A stretch of 18,141 bases of DNA from Eubacterium sp. UBA3720 (GTDB lineage Bacteria > Bacillota > Clostridia > Lachnospirales > Lachnospiraceae): assembly GCA_002371335.1 (NCBI GenBank), contig DFHP01000149.1, forward strand, positions 1-18,141, given 5' to 3'. The notes under the pieces were generated by a model, which was not told where the DNA came from, made no database searches, and worked only from the letters and a program-made list of their open reading frames with translations. Shown piece after piece: positions 1 to 7,277 of the stretch (its first letter is position 1; each line of letters starts with the position of its first letter). Made by a program: the position numbers and the translations under genes.

Positions 1-986
1 TCCGGGAAATAGGACATCCACCTTCTGATCAGTGACGGCGGAACCGGCTGGGCGCCTACATGCATAAGTCTCCACTGTTTCAGATGGAAATCTTCAGGTT
101 TTAGATCTCCACGGTCAAATGCATCCAGTATTTCCTGTACCCACGGAACCAGAAGCCAAACTATGGTACATCTTTCATTTGATACGGCGTCAAGGATCTG
201 TTTCGGCTTTGTTCCTTTCAGAAGAACAGCTTTGCTTCCTGCTATCAGAGATCCCATCCAGTGAAATTTCGCTCCGGTATGATAAAGCGGTGGAATACAA
301 AGGAACGTATCGTCCCGATTCGTGCCGTGGTGTTTCTGCTCCATTTCAGCAGACTGTATAAGAGACAGATGTTTATGCAGTATTGCCTTTGGAAATCCCG
401 TAGTACCGGATGAAAAATAAATAGCGCCGTCATCCTCTTCCGTAAGCTCGATACCGGGAGCCTCTGAAGAACAATCCGCTACCAGATCCTTATAGCTCTC
501 GGCAAAATTCGGACAATAATCGCCCACAAACACAAGCAGTCTTCCTTTGGAAAGACGCTCCGCATATTTTTCTATACGGCCTACAAATTCAGGTCCGAAT
601 ACGATCACATCCACCTCGGCAAGCTCGGCGCAGTACAGAATCTCATCGGCGTCGTAGCGGAAATTGAATGGAACGGCGATCGCTCCGGATTTCAATACTC
701 CGAAATAAATCGGAAGCCATTCAAGACAGTTATACATGATGATAGCTACCTTATCGCCCTTTTTTACTCCACGGCTGATAAGCATATTTGCCATACGGTT
801 CGCTTTTTCGTCAAAAACGCCCCAGGTGATCTCTCTTCGATACGGCTGAAAACGATTTGATTCGATCAGCTCATATTCTTTCCAGCTGATACGTCTGTTA
901 TCTGGCTCAGTCGGATTCAGTTCTACAAGCGCCACCTCGTTTTTATAAAGCGCTGCATTACGTTCAAGATATTTCGTTACTACCAT
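1..986 (-). CDS. Acyl-CoA synthetase/ligase (AMP-binding, class I adenylate-forming), 3' part outside window
   Basis: Reading the minus strand leftward from the start gives one open frame of about 328 codons that runs off the left edge. It has the layout of an AMP-binding acyl-CoA synthetase: an N-terminal domain with GVKKGDKVAI and an ATP-binding P-loop IYFSSGTTGFPKA at about residues 190-200. The piece ends before the expected YGxTE motif and C-terminal lid, so only about two thirds is present. The family activates a carboxylic acid to acyl-AMP and then acyl-CoA; the substrate cannot be told from sequence. Two in-frame ATGs exist, at 992 and 986. I chose 986 because the GAGAG ribosome site lies 8 nt upstream of it but only 2 nt from 992. 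It is divergent from a sodium:solute symporter with shared operator-like boxes, which suggests joint regulation of uptake and activation of an acid (inference). Confidence 0.88.
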   Translation of the reverse strand, partial: MVVTKYLERNAALYKNEVALVELNPTEPDNRRISWKEYELIESNRFQPYRREITWGVFDEKANRMANMLISRGVKKGDKVAIIMYNCLEWLPIYFGVLKSGAIAVPFNFRYDADEILYCAELAEVDVIVFGPEFVGRIEKYAERLSKGRLLVFVGDYCPNFAESYKDLVADCSSEAPGIELTEEDDGAIYFSSGTTGFPKAILHKHLSLIQSAEMEQKHHGTNRDDTFLCIPPLYHTGAKFHWMGSLIAGSKAVLLKGTKPKQILDAVSNERCTIVWLLVPWVQEILDAFDRGDLKPEDFHLKQWRLMHVGAQPVPPSLIRRWMSYFP

Positions 987-1031
987 TTTCATCACTCTCT
1001 TTTTTAATATTATTAAATATATTTATGCACT

Positions 1032-1049
1032 CTTTAAATCATTAAAGCG
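1032..1049. promoter_or_regulatory. Operator-like palindrome, ligase-proximal copy
   Basis: CTTTAA-ATCA-TTAAAG (1032-1047) is a perfect 6-4-6 palindrome. The 17-nt TTTAA-N4-TTAAAGCG (1033-1049) recurs at 1181-1197 with all 13 non-spacer bases identical. It sits just after the predicted ligase transcription start, where a bound repressor would block the promoter. The binding protein is unknown; no regulator gene lies in the window. Confidence 0.5.
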
Positions 1050-1058
1050 CTAAATAGA

Positions 1059-1087
1059 AGGGTATCACAACAATAAATCAATGTCAA
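1059..1087 (-). promoter_or_regulatory. Promoter of the acyl-CoA ligase gene
   Basis: On the minus strand a perfect -35 TTGACA (1087-1082) is followed by a 17-nt spacer and TACCCT (1064-1059). A TG one base before the hexamer makes it an extended -10. The predicted start is near 1052, giving a leader of about 65 nt. The -10 alone is weak (3/6), so activity probably leans on the -35 and the TG. An operator-like box (1033-1049) begins immediately downstream of the predicted start. Confidence 0.55.
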
Positions 1088-1119
1088 TATAAACAGAGAC
1101 AAAGAAGGTTTTTCTGTGT

Positions 1120-1162
1120 TTTTATCATGGAGTATTGAAAAAAAAAGACGTCCATGATAAAA
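1120..1162. promoter_or_regulatory. Perfect 12-bp inverted repeat across the symporter promoter
   Basis: TTTTATCATGGA (1120-1131) and its exact reverse complement TCCATGATAAAA (1151-1162) are separated by 19 nt. The right arm covers almost the whole -10 of the symporter promoter and the -35 lies in the spacer. It is therefore placed like a second operator rather than a terminator. It differs in sequence from the TTTAA-N4-TTAAAGCG boxes, so it may bind another regulator. Confidence 0.45.
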
Positions 1163-1163
1163 T
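1135..1163 (+). promoter_or_regulatory. Promoter of the sodium:solute symporter gene
   Basis: TTGAAA (1135-1140), a 17-nt spacer and TAAAAT (1158-1163), with an upstream TG forming an extended -10. Each hexamer matches consensus at 5 of 6 positions. The predicted start is near 1170, leaving a leader of about 90 nt that contains the second operator-like box (1181-1197). Confidence 0.65.
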
Positions 1164-1173
1164 CATACTCGGT

Positions 1174-1197
1174 GCTTTAATTTAACGATTTAAAGCG
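1174..1197. promoter_or_regulatory. Operator-like box, symporter-proximal copy
   Basis: TTTAA-CGAT-TTAAAGCG (1181-1197) repeats the box at 1033-1049 and lies about 11 nt after the predicted start. It is nested in a wider inverted repeat, GCTTTAA (1174-1180) and TTAAAGC (1190-1196). A further TTTTAAAGC half-site follows at 1204-1212. Confidence 0.5.
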
Positions 1198-1260
1198 TTT
1201 TAGTTTTAAAGCATATGTACTGTTTTCAGCAGGAAATTTTTTTGTGAAGGAGAATGATTT

Positions 1261-2793
1261 ATGAAGGTTTTAATCCTAATCGTTTATTTCGCCGTTCTGG
1301 TAGGAATAGGAATATATTGCCGCAAGAACGCAACGGATGTAAACAGCTTTGTCCTTGGCGGACGTTCCGTAGGTCCCTGGCTCACGGCTTTTGCCTATGG
1401 AACATCATATTTCTCAGCCGTCGTTTTCGTCGGGTACGCCGGCCAGTTCGGATGGAAATATGGTATTGCGGCTACATGGGCGGGCATCGGAAACGCAATA
1501 ATAGGATCTCTCCTGGCGTGGGTTATCCTGGGGCGCAGAACGAGGATCATGAGTCAGCATCTTAATTCCTCGACCATGCCTCAATTCTTTGGTGAAAGAT
1601 TCGGCAGCAAAGGTTTAAAGACAGGCGCGTCTGTGATCGTTTTTGTTTTTCTGATCCCATATACAGCTTCGCTTTACAATGGACTTTCAAGGCTTTTCGG
1701 AATGGCTTTTAATATAGATTATTCATGGTGCATCCTGATCATGTCTGTACTGACTGCCATATACGTGATCGCCGGAGGCTACATGGCCACCGCTATCAAC
1801 GATTTTATCCAGGGCATCATCATGCTGTTCGGTATCGTCGTCATTATTGCAGCTGTACTGGTCAGCAAGGGCGGATTTATGGCGTCTCTTGAAGGACTCG
1901 CACAGGTTACGGATGAAACTGTATCGGGTACGCCGGGGATATTTGCTTCCTTCTTCGGTCCGGATCCTTTAAACCTGATGTTCGTGGTGATCCTTACTTC
2001 TCTCGGCACATGGGGCCTTCCTCAGATGGTCACCAAATTTTATGCGATCACGGATGAGGATGCAGTAAAAAAAGGTACGATCATTTCAACGCTTTTTGCT
2101 CTTGTCGTTGCCGGAGGATGTTATTTCCTCGGAGGATTCGGCCGTCTGTTCTCTGATCAGATAGATGTGAATGCAAACGGATTTGATTCTATCATTCCTA
2201 CAATGCTTTCGAACCTGAGTCCTGTTCTTATAGCGCTTGTGGTGATCCTGGTCCTTTCTGCGTCCATGTCGACGCTTTCCTCACTGGTTCTTACTTCCAG
2301 TTCGACACTGACCATAGATCTGCTTAAAGGACATTTTATAAAAAAGATGGACGACAAAAAACAGCTGCTGGTCATACGTGTATTTATACTGATTTTCATC
2401 GCTGTTTCAGCTGTCCTTGCGTTGATCCAGTATAAGAGCTCCGTTACTTTCATAGCACAGCTTATGGGTGTTTCATGGGGCGCGCTTGCAGGCTCTTTCC
2501 TGGCTCCGTTCATGTATTCTCTGTACGGAAAATGGGTATCAAAGGCATCCTGCTGGGTCTGTTTTATCTTCAGCTCGGTAATCATGCTGGTAAACATATT
2601 TGCCCGCGAGAGCTTCCCGGTGATACTGCAGTCCCCGATCAATCTTGGCGCGGTGACAATGCTCCTTGGTTTTATCATTGTACCGGTTGTCTCTGCTTTT
2701 ACACCTAAGCCTGACAGAAAAATGGTGGATGAAGCCTTTGAATGTTATTCAAAGAAAACTCTCGTCGAACAGAAAACAGCCCTTGGAGACTGA
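1261..2793 (+). CDS. Sodium:solute symporter (SSS family)
   Basis: A 510-residue polytopic membrane protein of the SSS family, relatives of PutP and PanF, which couple Na+ entry to uptake of an organic solute. Family hallmarks are VLGGRSVGPWLTAFAYGTS (about 31-49), AGGYMATAINDFIQG (171-185), the loop GLPQMVTKFYAI (252-263), and the Ser/Thr-rich helix SMSTLSSLVLTSSSTLTIDL (335-354), which corresponds to the Na+-site helix in this family. About 12-13 hydrophobic segments can be read. The ATG is set by AAGGAG 8 nt upstream. The substrate is not predictable; the divergent acyl-CoA ligase and shared operators point to a carboxylate (inference). It is a single-gene unit ending at the hairpin at 2817-2839. 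Confidence 0.92.
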   Translation: MKVLILIVYFAVLVGIGIYCRKNATDVNSFVLGGRSVGPWLTAFAYGTSYFSAVVFVGYAGQFGWKYGIAATWAGIGNAIIGSLLAWVILGRRTRIMSQHLNSSTMPQFFGERFGSKGLKTGASVIVFVFLIPYTASLYNGLSRLFGMAFNIDYSWCILIMSVLTAIYVIAGGYMATAINDFIQGIIMLFGIVVIIAAVLVSKGGFMASLEGLAQVTDETVSGTPGIFASFFGPDPLNLMFVVILTSLGTWGLPQMVTKFYAITDEDAVKKGTIISTLFALVVAGGCYFLGGFGRLFSDQIDVNANGFDSIIPTMLSNLSPVLIALVVILVLSASMSTLSSLVLTSSSTLTIDLLKGHFIKKMDDKKQLLVIRVFILIFIAVSAVLALIQYKSSVTFIAQLMGVSWGALAGSFLAPFMYSLYGKWVSKASCWVCFIFSSVIMLVNIFARESFPVILQSPINLGAVTMLLGFIIVPVVSAFTPKPDRKMVDEAFECYSKKTLVEQKTALGD

Positions 2794-2816
2794 TCCTGTC
2801 TTTCGTATAATACGAC

Positions 2817-2848
2817 GGCCGCAGCATTTTGCTGCGGCCATTGTTTAT
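2817..2848 (+). terminator. Terminator after the symporter gene
   Basis: GGCCGCAGCA and TGCTGCGGCC form a perfect 10-bp GC-rich stem with a 3-nt loop (2817-2839), 23 nt after the stop codon. The tail ATTGTTTATG is only moderately T-rich. Confidence 0.7.
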
Positions 2849-2862
2849 GTCATAGGATTAAA

Positions 2863-2932
2863 GTGTCAAAGGTCACTCGTTCAGAAACTGTGTGAAGATT
2901 CATACGGTTTCCTGAACCCATAGTTCTGACAC
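2863..2932. repeat. Imperfect nested inverted repeat (possible palindromic intergenic element)
   Basis: The outer arms are GTGTCA (2863-2868) and TGACAC (2927-2932). The inner arms are GTTCAGAAAC (2879-2888) and GTTTCCTGAAC (2907-2917), complementary with one bulge. The 70-nt element lies between a plus-strand terminator and the convergent terminator of the S1 operon, so it belongs to no gene. The rest of the 2794-3098 gap holds a small GCCGC/GCGGC hairpin (2995-3014) and nothing else recognised. Confidence 0.4.
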
Positions 2933-3038
2933 CCGAATCATCAATTTTAATTACGTTAATTTACTTTGAAACAAACCCTCCGGGGGGTACACACGCCGCA
3001 CAGAGGAAGGCGGCAAAGCTGTCGCAGGACAATGTTCA

Positions 3039-3078
3039 GTTATAAAAGGATGCTGTGAATACAGCATCCTTTTATAAC
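3039..3078. terminator. Bidirectional terminator of the S1 operon
   Basis: A perfect 18-bp stem runs from GTTATAAAAGGATGCTGT (3039-3056), through a 4-nt loop, to its complement at 3061-3078. The A-rich foot of the stem supplies a T tract on either strand. It ends 21 nt beyond the S1 stop codon on the minus strand and probably terminates the whole flavoprotein-cmk-ispH-S1 transcript. Confidence 0.8.
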
Positions 3079-3098
3079 GTCATCTGAAAATCTTTAAA

Positions 3099-4196
3099 TT
3101 ACTCTTCTGCCTCTTCTTCCTGAGCAGGAGCTTCTGTCTCAAGAGCTTTGGTGCTCAGAGAGATCTTTCTGTCTTCTGCATTGAAGGAAACGATCTTAGC
3201 TGTGATCGTATCGCCTACAGCAAGAACATCTGACGGCTTGTCGATGTGATTTCTGGAAATCTGAGATACATGAAGCAGAGCATCAACACCCGGCTCAAGC
3301 TCTACAAATGCGCCAAAGTCTGTCATACGGGCAACCTTGCCTTCTACGATATTACCTTCAGCATATTTCTCCTCAGCGATCATCCATGGATTCTTCTCCG
3401 GGAACTTAAGGGAAAGTGCGATCCTGTCGCCCTTAATGTCTTTTACAAGAACTTCCATCTCCTGTCCTACTTTCAGGAAAGACTTAGGATTGTCTACGCG
3501 TCCCCATGACATCTCTGAGATATGAAGCAGACCGTCAGCGCCGCCAAGATCTACGAAAGCACCGAAATCAGTAATGTTTTTAACTGTTCCGACAACTGTA
3601 TCGCCTACATTGATCTTGCTGAACAGAGCCTCTTTCATTTTCTCTTTCTCAGCTGCAACGATCTGTTTTCTGTCACCGATGATCCTTCTCTTGCGGGGAT
3701 TGAACTCGATAATAACAAATTCGATCTCCTGATCTTTATATTTATTGAGATCTCTCTCATAAACATCCGAAACAAGGCTTGCAGGAATAAATACTCTCGC
3801 GCCGTCTACCGTAACGCTGAGACCTCCGTTAAGAACTCTTGTGACAGGAGCTGTAAGGACTGTTTTATTCTCAAACGCCTCTTCAAGCTTCTTGTTTCCT
3901 TTTTCAGCCTGCAGACGTTTATAGGTAAGCTGTACCTGGCCGTCTCCGTCATTTGTTCTCAGAACCTTGACTTCCATAGTGTCACCTACAGCAACTACTG
4001 TTGTCAGATCGATCGTGTTATCGTTTGAATACTCCTGGCGGGAAAGGATTCCGTCTGCTTTGTATCCAATATTCAGAACGATCTGATCCTTCTTTACATC
4101 GATAACCTTTCCTTCCACAATCGAACCGTTGTGGATCTGAATTTCATTTTGTGAGTGCTCTTCAAATAACTCAGCAAAGCTTAATTCTTCTGACAT
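3099..4196 (-). CDS. rpsA: S1 RNA-binding domain protein (ribosomal protein S1-like)
   Basis: A 365-residue protein with four S1 (OB-fold) repeats at about 22-93, 110-176, 196-264 and 281-350. The last two carry the conserved ITDFGAFVDLGG...GLLHISEMS and MTDFGAFVELEPG...ALLHVSQIS. The tail is acidic (AQEEEAEE). It is shorter than six-domain proteobacterial S1 and fits the four-domain Firmicutes type, whose role in translation initiation or mRNA binding is less settled. The start overlaps the end of ispH by 16 nt, with a GGAGG in the ispH tail about 13 nt upstream. ispH-S1 linkage is common in Clostridia, where the two are sometimes fused. It is the last gene of the operon. The symbol rpsA follows usage and does not prove it is a stable 30S component. 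Confidence 0.92.
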   Translation of the reverse strand: MSEELSFAELFEEHSQNEIQIHNGSIVEGKVIDVKKDQIVLNIGYKADGILSRQEYSNDNTIDLTTVVAVGDTMEVKVLRTNDGDGQVQLTYKRLQAEKGNKKLEEAFENKTVLTAPVTRVLNGGLSVTVDGARVFIPASLVSDVYERDLNKYKDQEIEFVIIEFNPRKRRIIGDRKQIVAAEKEKMKEALFSKINVGDTVVGTVKNITDFGAFVDLGGADGLLHISEMSWGRVDNPKSFLKVGQEMEVLVKDIKGDRIALSLKFPEKNPWMIAEEKYAEGNIVEGKVARMTDFGAFVELEPGVDALLHVSQISRNHIDKPSDVLAVGDTITAKIVSFNAEDRKISLSTKALETEAPAQEEEAEE

Positions 4197-5032
4197 AACT
4201 TCTTAGTAACCTCCTCAATAATTTTATTTGGGGTAGATGCCCCTGCTGTAATACCTACATGACAAAATGATTGAAAAGGTTTAGTTTCCAAATCAACGAG
4301 TGTCTCAATAAAGTAAGTATTTTTGCACTTGGCCTTACATATTTCGTAAAGCTTCTGTGTATTGGAGCTATGTCTTCCTCCAATAACTACCATTGCGTCA
4401 ACTTCTGAAGCTATACGGGCAGCTTCCTTCTGTCTGTCTGCCGTAGCACTGCATATAGTTGCCTCAATGTAACTATCATATACCTTTTCATTGATTTTTT
4501 CAACTATATCTTGGAATTTTGCCATATTAAAAGTGGTCTGCGCAACAAGTACAACTTTCTGACCCTCATCTATTTTCAGATCATCGAGATCATCACTGCT
4601 GCGTATTATATATACCGGTCCTTCTGCCCATCCTCTGATGCCTTTTACCTCGGGATGTTCGGGATCTCCCGCAATGATCAGTATCTTACCTTCCCGGCTT
4701 ACTTTTTCGGCAATGCTGTGGATCTTTTTAACAAACGGACAGGTAGTGTCGATCACTCTGACCCCGAGAGATTCAAGCTTTTCCTGAATGGCCCTCGGAA
4801 CTCCGTGCGCCCTTATGATGATCGTGCCTTCGTGTATGCTCTCAAGTTCTTCATCGGAACGGATCACCCTTACTCCCTTTGACTCCATTTCGGACATGAC
4901 CTGTTCATTATGTATCACAGGTCCGTAAGTATAGACCGGTTTGATCCCGGTTTCTATCTGCTTATAAACCTCGTCAACGGCCCGTTTTACGCCGAAACAG
5001 AATCCTGCTTTTTCCGCCAGTGTTGTTTTCAT
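4181..5032 (-). CDS. ispH: 4-hydroxy-3-methylbut-2-enyl diphosphate reductase (IspH/LytB)
   Basis: A 283-residue IspH, the last enzyme of the MEP isoprenoid pathway, which reduces HMBPP to IPP and DMAPP with a [4Fe-4S] cluster. The three cluster cysteines are C12 (AGFCFGV), C98 (TTCPFV) and C194 (ATICSAT). Substrate-binding histidines are H41 (VIHN), H76 (RAHGV) and H126 (EHPEV), with the catalytic glutamate E128 following. Length and motif spacing are normal for the family, so the enzyme looks intact. Its ATG overlaps the cmk stop in an ATGA arrangement, and GAGGAAAG in the cmk tail is its ribosome site, which points to translational coupling. It is a cytoplasmic enzyme and implies that this organism uses the MEP route. 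Confidence 0.97.
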   Translation of the reverse strand: MKTTLAEKAGFCFGVKRAVDEVYKQIETGIKPVYTYGPVIHNEQVMSEMESKGVRVIRSDEELESIHEGTIIIRAHGVPRAIQEKLESLGVRVIDTTCPFVKKIHSIAEKVSREGKILIIAGDPEHPEVKGIRGWAEGPVYIIRSSDDLDDLKIDEGQKVVLVAQTTFNMAKFQDIVEKINEKVYDSYIEATICSATADRQKEAARIASEVDAMVVIGGRHSSNTQKLYEICKAKCKNTYFIETLVDLETKPFQSFCHVGITAGASTPNKIIEEVTKKLCQKN

Positions 5033-5697
5033 ACTCTTTCCTCGTATAGTTTTCTGATCACTGCCGTAACTTCATCTATGGTCATATCGGACGAATCAAC
5101 AAGGATGGCATCCTCCGCCCGGCACAGAGGCGCTATTTTTCTTGTCATGTCCTGATGATCCCTCGCTGCTATTTCAGAAGCGATCTGTTCGATATCCAGA
5201 TCCTTTTCCCCTTTCATCATAAGCTCGCCGTAACGTCTCTCAGCGCGTCTCTCAACGCTTGCCGTAAGATATATTTTCAGCTGAGCATGGGGAAGCACTG
5301 CCGTACCGATGTCCCTTCCGTCCATGACCACATCGTTCTCTGCCGCGATCCTTTTCTGCGTAGATGTCAGTCTGGAACGAACAGCCATGTAACGGCTGGT
5401 GGCGGAAGCCATATCTGCCGCCTGCTGTGTGCGAATGAGTCCTGAAACATCCTCGCCGTTCAGGAATACATGCTGCGTTCCGTTTTCATACTTGAGCGTC
5501 ACCTCTGCTTTTTCCGCAAGATCGCTTATCTGCCTCTCATTGTTTACGTCTGCTTTGTTTTTTAAGAAAAACAGACCCATAGCCCGATACATGGCACCGG
5601 TATCCACATAGATAAAACCCAGTTCGGAAGCGATTTTTTTTGCAATTGTGCTTTTTCCGGCGCCTGCCGGCCCGTCTATGGCAATATTAAAACTCAT
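5029..5697 (-). CDS. cmk: Cytidylate (CMP/dCMP) kinase
   Basis: A 222-residue P-loop kinase that phosphorylates CMP and dCMP with ATP to the diphosphates. The Walker A motif is GPAGAGKST (9-17). The YVDTGAMYRAMG stretch (30-41) and MDGRDIGTAVLP (125-136) are hallmark nucleotide-monophosphate-binding segments of CMP kinase. A late RxxRDxxD-like segment (AARDHQD) and the C-terminal DSSDMTIDEV are also typical. Length is normal. AGGAGAG lies 5 nt upstream of the ATG. It is 41 nt downstream of the flavoprotein gene and overlaps ispH by 4 nt; this order is widespread in Clostridia. Confidence 0.97.
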   Translation of the reverse strand: MSFNIAIDGPAGAGKSTIAKKIASELGFIYVDTGAMYRAMGLFFLKNKADVNNERQISDLAEKAEVTLKYENGTQHVFLNGEDVSGLIRTQQAADMASATSRYMAVRSRLTSTQKRIAAENDVVMDGRDIGTAVLPHAQLKIYLTASVERRAERRYGELMMKGEKDLDIEQIASEIAARDHQDMTRKIAPLCRAEDAILVDSSDMTIDEVTAVIRKLYEERV

Positions 5698-5738
5698 GAT
5701 ACTCTCCTGTCATAAAACTATTTTCTGAACAATCAGCT

Positions 5739-7082
5739 TTAAACGCATGCCTGCGCCGCCGCATAAGCGGTAGACCATGCGATCTGAAGGTTAAAACCTC
5801 CCGTAAAAGCGTCTACATCGAGGATCTCGCCGATACAGTAAAGATTCTTTGTGGTCTTTGATTCCATCGTCTTTGGATCCACATCTTTCACATGGATACC
5901 GCCCTGTGTTATGATCGCCTCGTCAAATCCTGCCGTGCCTGTGATGGTGAAAGGGAAATGTCTTATAAAATGTATAAGAGACTGTCTTTCCTCTTTTGTA
6001 ATAAGATTAACGGATTTTTCTCCTGAAATACCGCTGATCCGAAGTATAACAGGGCGCAGCTTCGCAGGCAGAAGCTTCGCTATAACGTTCTTCATCTGCT
6101 TATTCTGTGCACCCTCGAACTCCCTTATAATACGAGCCTCGAGCTGTTCTTCGTCAAGCGCCGGCTTCAGATCGATCTCTGCCTTGAGCGGCCCCTCCTG
6201 CAGCCATTTCCCCAGGAGCGAACTTGCAGAAAGAACAAGAGGACCGGTAACTCCCTTGTGGGTAAACATCATTTCCCCGAAACCCTGATACTTTTTTTTG
6301 CCGTTTTTCCCGTACGTTATTGTAAGAGATACATTTTTCAGGCTCAGCCCCTGCATTTCAGGTATATACTCCTCCTTTGTCAGAAGAGGCACAAGAGCCG
6401 GCCTTGTATCATTCACCTGCATTCCGGCCTTCCTGGCCAATTCATACCCTGTTCCGGTCGACCCTGTAGAAGCATAAGAACGACCGCCTGTGCAAAGTAT
6501 GACCGCATCTCCGTATATTTCATGGCCATTTTCCAGCCGTATTCCCTTTATGATCTTTTCGTGACTTTTCTTTTTTCTGTTTCCGCTTCTGCCTTTTCCG
6601 GGTACGGCGCCAGCGGATATATCCCCTGAGACGTTTTTTTCCTGTTCTTTCTCATATGGCTCCAGAATGAGGTCTTTCACATGACTGCCCAGATGAATCT
6701 TCACGCCGTTTGCTTTCATCTCTCGTTCCATAGCCCGGATTATATCAGAGGAATGATCAGAAGCGGGAAACGCCCGCGCTCCCCTCTCAACCTTTGTCTT
6801 TACGCCGAGGCCTTCGAAAAAATCTATAGCGTCACGATTATTAAAACGGTCAAACGAGCTGTACATGAACTTTGTATTTGTGACTATATTTCCCGGAAAA
6901 TCCTCCGGATCGCAGGCGTTCGTGAAATTGCACCGGCCTTTTCCTGTAATAAACAGTTTTTTTCCGAGTTTTTCATTATGTTCAAAAACATGTACGTCGC
7001 AGCACTTTTCTGATGCAAATATCGCCGACGCCATGCCCGCGGCGCCTCCCCCTATGATCAATACCTTCTTTAGTCCGGCCAA
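5739..7082 (-). CDS. HI0933/BaiN-family FAD-dependent oxidoreductase, TTG start
   Basis: A predicted NAD(P)/FAD-dependent flavoprotein (447 residues from the TTG). It opens with the dinucleotide-binding IIGGGAAGMASA (GxGxxG at 11-16), followed by the family signature GKKLFITGKGRCNFTN, THKGVTGPLVLSASS, and a C-terminal ENLYCIGE-like segment, here KNLYCIGEILDVDAFTGGFNLQ. Family function is poorly fixed; BaiN has been linked to bile-acid chemistry in one clostridium, which should not be assumed here. An ATG at 7115 adds 11 residues but lies only about 5 nt from the predicted transcription start and has no ribosome site. The TTG at 7082 follows AAGGAAGGA by 6 nt and begins just before the first beta strand. 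A Lys/Gly-rich stretch at about 142-175 looks like a lineage-specific loop. First gene of the cmk-ispH-S1 operon. Confidence 0.88.
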   Translation of the reverse strand: MAGLKKVLIIGGGAAGMASAIFASEKCCDVHVFEHNEKLGKKLFITGKGRCNFTNACDPEDFPGNIVTNTKFMYSSFDRFNNRDAIDFFEGLGVKTKVERGARAFPASDHSSDIIRAMEREMKANGVKIHLGSHVKDLILEPYEKEQEKNVSGDISAGAVPGKGRSGNRKKKSHEKIIKGIRLENGHEIYGDAVILCTGGRSYASTGSTGTGYELARKAGMQVNDTRPALVPLLTKEEYIPEMQGLSLKNVSLTITYGKNGKKKYQGFGEMMFTHKGVTGPLVLSASSLLGKWLQEGPLKAEIDLKPALDEEQLEARIIREFEGAQNKQMKNVIAKLLPAKLRPVILRISGISGEKSVNLITKEERQSLIHFIRHFPFTITGTAGFDEAIITQGGIHVKDVDPKTMESKTTKNLYCIGEILDVDAFTGGFNLQIAWSTAYAAAQACV

Positions 7083-7126
7083 AACAAATCCTTCCTTTAG
7101 TTCATTTTTATACATAAATATGCTTC

Positions 7127-7155
7127 ATTATATTTTCGCGCAGATAGAATGTCAA
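7127..7155 (-). promoter_or_regulatory. Near-perfect sigma-A promoter of the flavoprotein-cmk-ispH-S1 operon
   Basis: On the minus strand TTGACA (7155-7150), a 17-nt spacer and TATAAT (7132-7127) match both consensus hexamers exactly. The predicted start is about 7119-7121. That gives a leader of roughly 38 nt to the TTG at 7082, containing AAGGAAGGA, and is the main argument against the ATG at 7115. Immediately upstream lies the repeated element at 7169-7256. Confidence 0.85.
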
Positions 7156-7168
7156 GAAAGCTTCCTCT

Positions 7169-7256
7169 GTGCAGGGTGTTCAGCGGATCCGGTTTGGAAG
7201 ATGTCAGCTGAAGCTGATCCGAATCCTGCGCCAAGTCCCGCGAGCGAAACTTGAAT
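7169..7256. repeat. Dispersed structured element, copy 1
   Basis: Positions 7190-7256 match the reverse complement of 17871-17937 at about 56 of 67 positions by hand alignment, including a perfect 25-nt core at 7190-7214. Both copies are preceded by GYGCAGGG. Read on the plus strand the element can fold: GTGCAGG (7169-7175) with CCTGCGC, CGGATC with GATCCG inside it, and TCAAG (7152-7156) with CTTGA (7250-7254) around it. It lies between the flavoprotein promoter and the ribosome site of the zinc-ribbon gene, so it could be the latter's leader RNA or a protein-binding element. Its active strand is undetermined. Confidence 0.6.
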
Positions 7257-7277
7257 AGTTAATAAAGGAGGTAGTAT

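Noticed and set aside
2157..2678. 173-codon open frame on the minus strand
   Set aside because: It lies wholly within the symporter gene, with a composition typical of a reverse-strand shadow of a membrane protein.
2998..3009. 12-nt match GCACAGAGGAAG with the reverse complement of 7161-7172
   Set aside because: A 12-mer match is expected by chance in a window this size, and the flanks agree only weakly.
3522..4028. 168-codon open frame on the plus strand
   Set aside because: It is antisense to the S1 protein gene, has no ribosome site and no recognisable domain; a shadow of the real reading frame.
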